Under the pieces are notes generated by a model. It was not told the origin of the DNA. It made no database searches and saw nothing but the letters and a program-made list of their open reading frames with translations. A stretch of DNA of 64,000 nucleotides, taken from the NCBI RefSeq assembly GCF_900168265.1, contig NZ_FVZF01000006.1, positions 1 to 64,000 on the forward strand, in the 5' to 3' direction. Positions within the stretch are counted from its first letter, which is position 1, and the number at the start of each line of letters is the position of its first letter. Shown piece after piece: positions 15,814 through 22,586 of the stretch. The stretch is from Salegentibacter salarius (GTDB lineage Bacteria; Bacteroidota; Bacteroidia; Flavobacteriales; Flavobacteriaceae). A program made the position numbers and the translations under genes.

Positions 15814-16383
15814 ATGAAAAAAGCTTTACTCGATACTCGAGATTTAAATGCTCTGAAACCTGCTTCAAGTTTTAAGTCTTATTTCTTCAATAATTGTTTA
15901 TTAGTCTTCTTTCGGCGTGGATTATTTGTAATTGTACTTTTAGTAATTTCCTCATGTAATTTTGAGACCAAAAAAATTTCTTCAGAGGAAGTGCTGGAAC
16001 TGGAATCCAAAACGCTTAATTGGAAAGAAGTAGACGAATATCCGGCTTTTGAAGACTGCCAGAACGAAACCGAACTACTTGCGGCCCGGGAATGTTTTGA
16101 GCGGGAAGTAGCCGAAAATATTTATGCTTACCTGTCTAAACAACAACCGGTAGTTACAGAATCTATAGACGATACGCTTTATCTTTACCTGGAAATAAAC
16201 AGTGCGGGCCGTCCCGAGATAGATTCGGTTAAAATAGATTCTACCTTAAACAATCAACTGCCAGAATTGCGAATGTGGTTAGACCAAAGCATAGATTCTC
16301 TTCCAAAAATTTATCCGGCCAGTAAGCGCGGTGTACCTGTTTCTACCGTTTTTAAAATGCCTATTGTTATTAAAGCGGAATAG
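15814..16383 (+). CDS. TonB-C-like lipoprotein
   Basis: A 189-residue protein starting at ATG 15814; the TTG at 15787 would extend it by nine residues but overlaps a promoter box. A hydrophobic segment, GLFVIVLLVISSC, ends in a lipobox-like cysteine, so a lipoprotein is likely, although the region before it is unusually long (about 35 residues). The mature part has EYPAFEDCQNETELLAAREC, then CFEREVAENIYAYL and a strand-rich end (TLYLYLEINSAGRPEI and VSTVFKMPIVI), like the cysteine-containing TonB-C-type domain of the M56 protein upstream, which has VPVFEGCEDLSSNEERKEC. It converges on the YciI gene with a one-base gap. Function unknown. Confidence 0.65.
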   Translation: MKKALLDTRDLNALKPASSFKSYFFNNCLLVFFRRGLFVIVLLVISSCNFETKKISSEEVLELESKTLNWKEVDEYPAFEDCQNETELLAARECFEREVAENIYAYLSKQQPVVTESIDDTLYLYLEINSAGRPEIDSVKIDSTLNNQLPELRMWLDQSIDSLPKIYPASKRGVPVSTVFKMPIVIKAE

Positions 16384-16384
16384 A

Positions 16385-16660
16385 TTATTCCCCAATAACC
16401 ACATTCCATTTTTTTACAGACCAGCTTTTAATAAGCCCGTTTTTTACGTAGGGATCGTTTTGAGCAAAAGCTTCCACGATTTTATCACTGTCTGCTTTAA
16501 AAACCAATACTGCTTCGTTTGCCGCATCTATTGCTCCACCAAGTATAAGATAACCTTCATTAAAATATTCGGTGGCGTGATTTAAATGTTCTTTTCGGTA
16601 TTTTACCCTTTCCTCCAGGTAATTGCCAGAGGTTATATAATCTAAAATATAATAATTCAT
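16385..16660 (-). CDS. YciI-like protein
   Basis: A 91-residue alpha-beta protein of the YciI/YCII-related family: MNYYILDYITSGNYLEERVK at the start, the conserved histidine in RKEHLNHA, then EGYLILGGAIDA and DPYVKNGLIKSWSVKKWNVV at the end. YciI proteins form dimeric ferredoxin-like folds; some relatives are dehalogenase-like or muconolactone-isomerase-like, but most have no known reaction. It starts 2 bases after the stop of the glycosyltransferase gene on the same strand, so it is probably the second gene of that transcript. Confidence 0.82.
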   Translation of the reverse strand: MNYYILDYITSGNYLEERVKYRKEHLNHATEYFNEGYLILGGAIDAANEAVLVFKADSDKIVEAFAQNDPYVKNGLIKSWSVKKWNVVIGE

Positions 16661-16662
16661 CT

Positions 16663-17811
16663 TTAGTTTTTAAATTGTCTTCCTTTCCAGGAAAAGTCCG
16701 AAAATAGGGATTTCACTGCGACATAAGTGCTAAAGAAAGGATAAAAGATACTGCTCCAAAAATAACTTCTTAATACTGTTTCTCGTTGAAAAAAATTAGC
16801 TGAGCTGTAGATTAGTATAAAATCAAGATTAAATTTTACCAGGAAAATGATCAAAATAGGTTGGTAGGCTAGGATTTGTAAGAAGACTAAAAAAACAGCA
16901 ATCACAAGACATAAGTTCATTAAAAGCACGCTTACTCCGGTGAATTTTGCAAATAAGCTTTTGTAAGCCGGCGCTTTAGAAGCCCAACGAATTCGCTGTG
17001 AAACCAGATCACCAAAACTTTGTTGAGGTTTAGTACATACAATGACTTCCTTACTTTTTAAAAACCCGATTTTATAATTTTCCTGTAGAAATTTTTGAAG
17101 CAAAAAGACATCATCACCGCTTGCAATGTTATCATTTCCGGTGAACCCAGAAACAGTTAAAAAGGCTTCCTTCTCATAGCATAAATTGGCGCCATTGCAC
17201 ATAAAAGCTTTCCCGATTCCAAAAGCTCCGGCAGTTGATGCCTGAAGACTTAAAACATCTAGCTCCTCAAAATTCCTTAAAATGTTTTTGCGCTTATTAT
17301 TGGTGTTTTCTGTTGAAGTAGAGATTAAGGCAACCGGTCCCGCAATAAGCTTATTTCCGGTTTTAAGAATAAAATCATTATAGCTTTTTAACCAGTTTTC
17401 GGGAACCTGGCAGTCTGCATCGGTAGTAATTAGATATTCAAATTTAGCAGAATCAATCGCAGTATTAATCGCATCTTTTTTTGGCGAATTTGAACTTCGT
17501 TGGTTTTCTAAAACTTTTAAATTGAAACCTAGAGGAGTTTTCTGAAATTCCTCGATGATTTCCATCGAATTATCTTCAGATTCATCATTCACCAGGATAA
17601 TTTCAAATTTTGAATGTGGGTAATTTATTTCAGCTAAGGAATTCAATAAATCCGGTAAATTTTCAACTTCATTTCTAAAAGGGATAATAATAGAAAACCG
17701 AATTTCTGCAGGTGAATTTTCCAAAGAGAATTCTGGGATCTTTTTCCAGCCGTAAAGCAGCATTAGCATTAAAACCGAATAAAAAATACAGATTATAATA
17801 AAGATGAACAT
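16663..17811 (-). CDS. Membrane GT2 glycosyltransferase (processive type)
   Basis: A 382-residue glycosyltransferase family 2 protein. An N-terminal membrane helix (IFIIICIFYSVLMLMLLYGW) is followed by a GT-A catalytic domain with SIIIPFRNEVENL, VNDESEDNS, the metal-binding TTDADCQVP, a GDDVFLL motif and QRIRWASKAP, the Q/R-xx-R-W motif of processive enzymes. Two or three C-terminal membrane helices follow. Family members make beta-linked polymers or transfer sugars to lipids in the inner membrane. Donor and acceptor are unknown. It is separate from the large polysaccharide locus at 37 kb and is followed by the YciI gene. Confidence 0.85.
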   Translation of the reverse strand: MFIFIIICIFYSVLMLMLLYGWKKIPEFSLENSPAEIRFSIIIPFRNEVENLPDLLNSLAEINYPHSKFEIILVNDESEDNSMEIIEEFQKTPLGFNLKVLENQRSSNSPKKDAINTAIDSAKFEYLITTDADCQVPENWLKSYNDFILKTGNKLIAGPVALISTSTENTNNKRKNILRNFEELDVLSLQASTAGAFGIGKAFMCNGANLCYEKEAFLTVSGFTGNDNIASGDDVFLLQKFLQENYKIGFLKSKEVIVCTKPQQSFGDLVSQRIRWASKAPAYKSLFAKFTGVSVLLMNLCLVIAVFLVFLQILAYQPILIIFLVKFNLDFILIYSSANFFQRETVLRSYFWSSIFYPFFSTYVAVKSLFSDFSWKGRQFKN

Positions 17812-17857
17812 ATTCGGTTTTTAAATTCTTAATTCGCCTGTAAAGTAAACAAATCAC

Positions 17858-17997
17858 TGCAAATTCAAGAACAGGAGAAAGAGAAAATATCTAAGCTATT
17901 GTGTATTTGAAATCTCGCTTAGCGAGTAAGGAAATGAAATTGCTTAGCTTTGCGAAGCTACGTGAAATTTGGTAGGTTTTAAATTGAAACAGGTATT
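17858..17997. other. Gap before ruvC with two hairpins
   Basis: CTCGCT, one base, AGCGAG (17914-17926) and TAGCTT, TGCG, AAGCTA (17945-17960) are perfect short stem-loops in this 140-base gap. They probably belong to the dispersed palindromes of this genome. The second lies about 38 bases before the ruvC start. Confidence 0.45.
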
Positions 17998-18597
17998 TTG
18001 AAAAGCGAAAGAATCATTTTAGGAATTGATCCCGGTACCACGATTATGGGCTTCGGACTTATAAAAGTGGAAAATAAGCAGATGAAATTTATGCAGCTAA
18101 ACGAGTTGCAGCTTAGTAAATACAGCGATCCTTACGTTAAACTTAAATTGATTTTTGAACGTACTATAGAGTTGATAGATACTTATCACCCCGATGAAAT
18201 TGCGATTGAAGCCCCGTTTTTTGGTAAAAACGTACAATCTATGCTTAAGCTGGGAAGGGCACAGGGCGTGGCGATGGCCGCAGGACTTTCAAGAGAAATA
18301 CCAATTACTGAATATTTACCCAAGAAAATTAAAATGGCAATCACCGGTAATGGAAATGCCAGTAAAGAGCAGGTGGCAAAAATGCTGCAAAGTTTGCTTG
18401 GTTTGAAATCATTGCCAAAGAATCTCGACTCAACCGATGGGCTCGCAGCTGCGGTTTGTCATTTTTACAATTCAGGTAGAACCGAAGTCGGTAAAAGTTA
18501 TTCCGGTTGGGCTGCTTTTGTAAAGCAAAATAGCCCCCCAGCCCCCAAAGGGGGAGTTAGCTCAGTAAATTTACGAGGAAAGAAAAACAAGAAATAG
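17998..18597 (+). CDS. ruvC: Holliday junction endonuclease RuvC with repeat-derived tail
   Basis: A 199-residue RuvC, the nuclease that resolves Holliday junctions with RuvAB. The RNase H-like core has D11 in ILGIDPGTTIMGFG, E71 in IAIEAPFFG, and D144/D147 in NLDSTDGLAAAVCH, the four catalytic acids. The start is TTG at 17998, which gives MKSERIILGIDPG; no ATG is better placed. The core ends near SYSGWAAFVKQN. The last 20 or so residues (SPPAPKGGVSSVNLRGKKNK) include a stretch encoded by a G/C-rich palindrome (18533-18557) and do not look like a normal RuvC end. The tail is probably a repeat insertion that changed the C-terminus without damage to the core. hemW follows. Confidence 0.92.
   Translation: MKSERIILGIDPGTTIMGFGLIKVENKQMKFMQLNELQLSKYSDPYVKLKLIFERTIELIDTYHPDEIAIEAPFFGKNVQSMLKLGRAQGVAMAAGLSREIPITEYLPKKIKMAITGNGNASKEQVAKMLQSLLGLKSLPKNLDSTDGLAAAVCHFYNSGRTEVGKSYSGWAAFVKQNSPPAPKGGVSSVNLRGKKNKK
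18533..18557 (+). repeat. G/C-rich palindrome inside the ruvC 3' end
   Basis: AGCCCCCCAGCCCCCAAAGG continues into GGGAGTT, with the stem CCCCC (18542-18546), AAA, GGGGG (18550-18554). It is in frame with ruvC and encodes about SPPAPKGGV. A related sequence in opposite orientation is in the 5' end of hemW. Runs of this composition stand out from the A/T-rich surroundings. Confidence 0.7.
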
Positions 18598-18641
18598 TCT
18601 ACGATCCTCTAGAGATTATTATTAATAATTAAGAATAGGTT

Positions 18642-19832
18642 GTGATAGAAAGTCCTATACAGAGTGAAGATGAAAACTCCTCCCCATTGGGGAGGCGGGG
18701 AGGGGCTGCTGGTATTTACATTCACATTCCTTTCTGTAAGCAGGCTTGTCACTATTGTGATTTTCATTTCTCTACCTCTTTAAAAAAGAAAGGTAAACTT
18801 GTGGAAATGTTATGTAAAGAATTAGTGCTTCGGAAAAATGAGCTCAATTCTCCTAAAATCAAGACGATCTATTTTGGCGGCGGAACTCCCAGTTTGTTAG
18901 AAGCAGAGGAACTTCAGCAAATTTTTGAGACCATTTACTCGAATTATAAGATTGCCGAAAATCCTGAAATTACCCTGGAAGCAAATCCCGACGATCTAAC
19001 CGAAGAAAAGTTGAAAATGCTGAAGGCTTCTAAAATAAACCGCTTGAGTATTGGGGTGCAATCTTTTTTTGAAGAAGATCTTAAATTGATGAATCGCGCG
19101 CATAACTCAGAGGAAGCTTTAAAAAGCATAAAACTGGCTAGATCATATTTCGATAATATTTCTATAGATCTTATCTACGGCATTCCGGGAATGAGTTTAG
19201 AACAATGGCAGCGAAATGTAGAAATTTCGTTAGAACTTGGTGTGCCGCATATTTCCAGTTATGCGCTTACCGTAGAACCAAATACCGCGCTTCAGAAATT
19301 TATTGAAAGAGGGAAAATAAAACCGGTAGATGATGAAGCTGCTAAACTTCATTTCGAAATTTTGGTGGAAACCCTTACTAATAATGGTTTTGAGCATTAC
19401 GAATTCTCGAACTTTGGCAAGCCGGGCTATTTTTCAGAAAATAATACCGCTTATTGGCTGGGAAAATCTTATTTGGGTATTGGACCTGCCGCACATTCTT
19501 ACGATGGGAATTCCCGAAAATGGAATATTTCGAATAATCCTTTATATATAAAAGCCTTGGAAAATAATAAGATTCCGCAGGAAACGGAAGATTTATCGCT
19601 TTCAGATAAGTACAACGAATATGTGATGACCCGGCTGCGGACAAAATTTGGGGTAGAGCTTGCTGAGATTTCCGGGAAATTTGGAGAAGATTATAAAAAT
19701 CACTTTTTGGAGCTTGCTAAGCCATTGCAAAAGGAAGATTTACTTCAGGAGAAAAATGGGATCATTCATATTACTTCCAAAGGAAAATTTTTAAGTGATG
19801 GTATTGCTGCAGATTTGTTTTTCCTGGATTAA
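18642..19832 (+). CDS. hemW: Radical SAM HemW-like protein (heme chaperone / coproporphyrinogen oxidase-like)
   Basis: A 396-residue radical SAM protein. IYIHIPFCKQACHYCDFHFS carries the CxxxCxxC cluster ligands (C32, C36, C39), followed by FGGGTPSLL (the SAM-binding GGE-like motif), SIGVQSFFEEDL and ISSYALTVEPNT, and a C-terminal HemW domain. HemW proteins resemble HemN but act in heme delivery and lack strong coproporphyrinogen oxidase activity. Typical family members start MAGIYIHIPFC. Here the position of that Met is GCT (Ala), and the frame extends upstream to GTG 18642 through a G/C-rich palindrome encoding SSPLGRRGGAAG. A TTG at 18687 inside the palindrome is another possible start. 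The core is intact. Confidence 0.9.
   Translation: MIESPIQSEDENSSPLGRRGGAAGIYIHIPFCKQACHYCDFHFSTSLKKKGKLVEMLCKELVLRKNELNSPKIKTIYFGGGTPSLLEAEELQQIFETIYSNYKIAENPEITLEANPDDLTEEKLKMLKASKINRLSIGVQSFFEEDLKLMNRAHNSEEALKSIKLARSYFDNISIDLIYGIPGMSLEQWQRNVEISLELGVPHISSYALTVEPNTALQKFIERGKIKPVDDEAAKLHFEILVETLTNNGFEHYEFSNFGKPGYFSENNTAYWLGKSYLGIGPAAHSYDGNSRKWNISNNPLYIKALENNKIPQETEDLSLSDKYNEYVMTRLRTKFGVELAEISGKFGEDYKNHFLELAKPLQKEDLLQEKNGIIHITSKGKFLSDGIAADLFFLD
18677..18709 (-). repeat. G/C-rich palindrome inside the hemW 5' end
   Basis: CCTCCCC (18679-18685), ATT, GGGGAGG (18689-18695), followed by CGGGGAGGGGCT. The reverse complement aligns with the ruvC copy (AGCCCC..., CCCC, GGGG, AGTT), so the two copies are in inverted orientation about 130 bases apart and enclose the ruvC stop and the hemW start. 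Confidence 0.7.
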
Positions 19833-19872
19833 TAAATATCGAAATTAAAGTCAAAAATCGTAAATTTGAGTT

Positions 19873-20106
19873 ATGGCTATAGATCTTCAAAACAAGAAAA
19901 TAGAATTAATTCAATGGTTATCCACTCTGGATAATGAAATCATTATAGATAAATTAATGAAATTAAGAGAGAGTGAGAAGGCTGATTGGTGGAATGAAAT
20001 AACTGAAGAAGAAAAAAAATCTATAGAGAAAGGAATTGAAGATGCTGATTCCGGAAACTTAACACCTCAATCTGAAGTTAGAAAACTCTATGAAAAATGG
20101 TTATAA
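19873..20106 (+). CDS. Antitoxin-like protein of a ParE/RelE-type pair
   Basis: A 77-residue acidic, helical protein (LIQWLSTLDNEIIIDKLMKL, then WWNEITEEEKKSIEKGIEDA and QSEVRKLYEKWL). The pattern W-E-I/L-T-E-E-E-K, I-E-x-G-I and a C-terminal LYEKWL recurs in small addiction-module antitoxins of Bacteroidota. It lacks an obvious N-terminal DNA-binding fold, so whether it self-represses is unclear. The last 17 bases overlap the toxin gene in another frame, which couples translation, and antitoxin first is the usual order. It follows hemW by 40 bases. Confidence 0.75.
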   Translation: MAIDLQNKKIELIQWLSTLDNEIIIDKLMKLRESEKADWWNEITEEEKKSIEKGIEDADSGNLTPQSEVRKLYEKWL

Positions 20107-20395
20107 GATCTTTTGGACTATTCACGCCCTTTCTGAACTTGAAGAAACAATAGCTTATTTAGAAGAAAACTGGACCGCACAGGAATTAGAAAAATTCGCC
20201 AAAGAACTTGATCATACGCTAGAATTAATATCTAAAAACCCCAAGATATTTCAAATTTCATTTAAAAGAAAAAATATTCGAAGAGCTGTGGTTGCAAAGT
20301 TCAACAGCCTCTATTATAGAATACAAAATGATTCTATTGAGATATTATCTTTCTTTTCAAACAGGCAGGATCCTTCCAAAATTAAAATCGATTAG
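20090..20395 (+). CDS. RelE/ParE superfamily toxin
   Basis: A 101-residue basic protein with the RelE/ParE fold pattern: YKIFWTIHALSELEETIAYL (strand then helix), NWTAQELEKFAKELDHTLEL (second helix), PKIFQISFKRKNIRRAVVAK and NSLYYRIQNDSIEILSFFSNRQDPSKI (C-terminal strands and the conserved R-Q-D-P end). Members either cleave mRNA at the ribosome or poison gyrase; the F-x-N-R-Q-D-P ending is common in the ParE-like subgroup. It overlaps its antitoxin gene by 17 bases. The target is not known. Confidence 0.85.
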   Translation: MKNGYKIFWTIHALSELEETIAYLEENWTAQELEKFAKELDHTLELISKNPKIFQISFKRKNIRRAVVAKFNSLYYRIQNDSIEILSFFSNRQDPSKIKID

Positions 20396-20400
20396 ATTTT

Positions 20401-21147
20401 ATGCGAACCACTATTAATTTTAAAGCTAAAGATTATATTGTTGATCTCTCCAAACCCCTGGATATTTCTATTGGTCTACGAGGTGATGCTAAAAATCCGG
20501 TGGCGTGGTATTTAGATGCTCCTAAAATTAATCCGGTGAAAGACGGAGACTTTATTGGGAAAGTATCAGAAGGATCTTCGGTTAATTTTAACAATATTCA
20601 GTTTAATCCGCACGCTCACGGTACGCATACCGAATGCGTGGGGCATATTTCCAGGGAATTTTATAGCATCAATCAAACGCTGAAAACCTTCTTCTTTTTT
20701 TCTAAATTGATTTCAGTAGAACCTGAAACAAGAGGAGAGGATAAAGTGATTTCCGAAGCAATTTTAAAAGAAAAATTAAAGCCTAAAGATACTGAAGCTT
20801 TAATTATTCGAACGCTGCCTAACTTCAGGGAAAAGCAAACTAAAAAGTATTCGCATACCAATTGGCCTTATCTTAGTGAAGAAGCCGCTGTTTTTCTTAG
20901 AAATTCAGGTGTAAAGCATTTACTTATAGATTTACCTTCGGTAGATAAGGAAAAGGATGGCGGGAAGTTATTGGCGCATAAAGCCTTTTGGAATTACCCA
21001 AAAAATACCCGGTTTGAGGCTACAATAACCGAATTGATTTATGTTCCTAACTCTATAGAGGATGGAGATTACTTGCTCAATCTTCAAATTGCATCCTTTG
21101 AAAACGATGCCAGCCCTTCAAAACCTGTTTTATATAAATTCTTATGA
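20401..21147 (+). CDS. Cyclase-family metal hydrolase (kynurenine formamidase-like)
   Basis: A 248-residue protein of the cyclase family (PF04199), which includes bacterial arylformamidase (KynB). The metal-binding motif is NPHAHGTHTECVGHI (about 74-88), with H-x-G-T-H-x-E in place of the common H-x-G-T-H-x-D. Later LLIDLPSVDKEKDGGKLLAHKAFW also fits the family, where D and H help to bind the metal. The family hydrolyses N-formylkynurenine or related amides, but no other tryptophan-degradation genes are nearby, so the substrate is open. It starts 5 bases after the toxin gene and overlaps the next gene by 4 bases (ATGA). Confidence 0.85.
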   Translation: MRTTINFKAKDYIVDLSKPLDISIGLRGDAKNPVAWYLDAPKINPVKDGDFIGKVSEGSSVNFNNIQFNPHAHGTHTECVGHISREFYSINQTLKTFFFFSKLISVEPETRGEDKVISEAILKEKLKPKDTEALIIRTLPNFREKQTKKYSHTNWPYLSEEAAVFLRNSGVKHLLIDLPSVDKEKDGGKLLAHKAFWNYPKNTRFEATITELIYVPNSIEDGDYLLNLQIASFENDASPSKPVLYKFL

Positions 21148-21494
21148 AAATAACCCTCGCACTTGAAGAACTCCCAATGTTACTATTGGGAATCTTCGTT
21201 TTTAGCCGGTTAGACTTTGCCTGGTGGTGGTTTTTAGTCTTATTTTTTACACCAGATTTTGGAATGTTGGGGTATATCTTCAATAATAAAACAGGAGCTT
21301 TTATTTATAATCTTTTTCATCATAAAGGCCTTGCGCTTTTAATATGGTTCCTGGGATTTTATCTGCAAAGTGAAGTATTTCAATTAATAGGTGTAATTTT
21401 GTTTTCACACGCGGCTTTTGATCGTATTTTAGGCTACGGGCTTAAGTATGAAAAAGGCTTCAAGTTCACTCATTTGGGAGAAATAGGAAATTAA
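21144..21494 (+). CDS. DUF4260 membrane protein
   Basis: A 116-residue protein with three or four membrane segments. DFAWWWFLVLFFTPDFGMLG, NKTGAFIYNLFHHKGLAL and FSHAAFDRILGYGLKYEKGF match DUF4260 as I remember it, including the F-D-R-x-L-G-Y-G-L-K end. The family has no known role. It is coupled to the cyclase gene by an ATGA overlap and precedes the DUF4230 gene by one base, so all three are probably one transcript. Confidence 0.85.
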   Translation: MKITLALEELPMLLLGIFVFSRLDFAWWWFLVLFFTPDFGMLGYIFNNKTGAFIYNLFHHKGLALLIWFLGFYLQSEVFQLIGVILFSHAAFDRILGYGLKYEKGFKFTHLGEIGN

Positions 21495-21495
21495 T

Positions 21496-22110
21496 ATGGA
21501 ATTTTTATTTATCGGATTGGCCGTGGGAGCCGTCGTGGCTTATTTTATTTTCGCCAGGTTTAATAAGGAGAAATCAAAGCTTAAAACAAACGAGCAGTCG
21601 TTGGTGATTATGGATAAAATAAGGAGTGTTTGTAAATTTATAACCGTTGAAGGCGATTTTTCTGAAGTCTATCATTACGAGAATTTAAAGGAAAAATATC
21701 TGAGTTTACTTCTGGGGAAGAAAAAGGCTATTGTTTTGGTTAATGCCAAAGCGCACGTAGGTTTTGATCTTAGTAAAGTGAGAATGAATAGCGAAAATGA
21801 AAAGAGAACCATTGTGCTTACCAATTTTCCGCAGCCCGAATTGCTTACTGTAGAAACCGATTTTAAATATTACGATAAGCGCGAAGGATGGGCAAATCCG
21901 TTCACTACTTCTGATCTTACCGATATTAACCGTGATGCAAAAAACTATATAGTTGACAAAATTCCGCAAAGCGGACTTCTAGATCAGGCGAGAAAAGAAG
22001 CGCTGGATACTATTTTGTTGATGGAAAAAATAGTGGAAACCATAGGCTGGAAACTCGATTATACCGCACTGACTTTAGAAGATAGAAATCAGAAGAAAAT
22101 TGAGAAATAG
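21496..22110 (+). CDS. DUF4230 membrane-anchored protein
   Basis: A 204-residue protein with an N-terminal membrane helix (FLFIGLAVGAVVAYFIFARF) and a soluble domain of the DUF4230 type (residues about 35-190), with LVIMDKIRSVCKFITVEGDF and KAIVLVNAKAHVGFDLSKV. The family has no known function. The soluble domain most likely faces the periplasm. A repeat element of about 95 bases follows its stop codon. Confidence 0.85.
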   Translation: MEFLFIGLAVGAVVAYFIFARFNKEKSKLKTNEQSLVIMDKIRSVCKFITVEGDFSEVYHYENLKEKYLSLLLGKKKAIVLVNAKAHVGFDLSKVRMNSENEKRTIVLTNFPQPELLTVETDFKYYDKREGWANPFTTSDLTDINRDAKNYIVDKIPQSGLLDQARKEALDTILLMEKIVETIGWKLDYTALTLEDRNQKKIEK

Positions 22111-22115
22111 ACGGT

Positions 22116-22209
22116 GACGTCATCCTGAACTCGTCACTTCGAGCGGAGTCGAGAAGTCAGGATCTAGCATATTGATTATTAGATAGATTTCCGCCTGCGC
22201 GGAAATGAC
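22116..22209 (+). repeat. CGTCATCCTGAA/TTTCCGC hairpin element, copy 2
   Basis: ACGTCATCCTGAAC with the dyad ATCCTGA (22122-22128) / TCAGGAT (22157-22163), enclosing CACTTCGAGCGGAGTCGAGA, and ending in TTTCCGC (22188-22194), loop, GCGGAAA (22199-22205), TGACA. It is the same element type as 12058-12210, with its last hairpin again 15 bases before the next ATG. Confidence 0.7.
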
Positions 22210-22220
22210 ACAAGTTTATT

Positions 22221-22586
22221 ATGGACATCGAAACTTTTAGATACTACTGCATTAGCAAAAAAGGCGTAACCGAGGAACTTCCTTTTGGTCCAGATACCCT
22301 GGTTTTTAAAGTTATGGGCAAAATGTTTGCTTTGGCCGGGCTTGATGCAATTCCACTTAGTGTAAATTTAAAATGTGATCCTGAAAAAGCCATAATTTTA
22401 CGGGATGAATACGAGAATAATATTTTGCCCGGTTACCATATGAATAAACAACATTGGAATACCGTAATCCTGGATGGTCACTTAAAGCCCGACTTTATTT
22501 TTCAATTAGTAGACGATTCTTACAATTTGGTGAAAGCAGGATTAACTAAAAAGCAACAACAAGAACTTAAAGATTTAGATGAATAA
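22221..22586 (+). CDS. MmcQ/YjbR family DNA-binding-like protein
   Basis: A 121-residue protein of the MmcQ/YjbR family: MDIETFRYYCISKKGVTEEL, PFGPDTLVFKVMGKMFAL, SVNLKCDPEKAIILRDEY and PGYHMNKQHWNTVIL all follow the family pattern. The fold resembles CyaY and the family is described as having a double-wing DNA-binding motif, but no biological role is firm. Its last 8 bases overlap the MutS-like gene, so the two are coupled. The hairpin element just upstream replaces a normal leader. Confidence 0.88.
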   Translation: MDIETFRYYCISKKGVTEELPFGPDTLVFKVMGKMFALAGLDAIPLSVNLKCDPEKAIILRDEYENNILPGYHMNKQHWNTVILDGHLKPDFIFQLVDDSYNLVKAGLTKKQQQELKDLDE

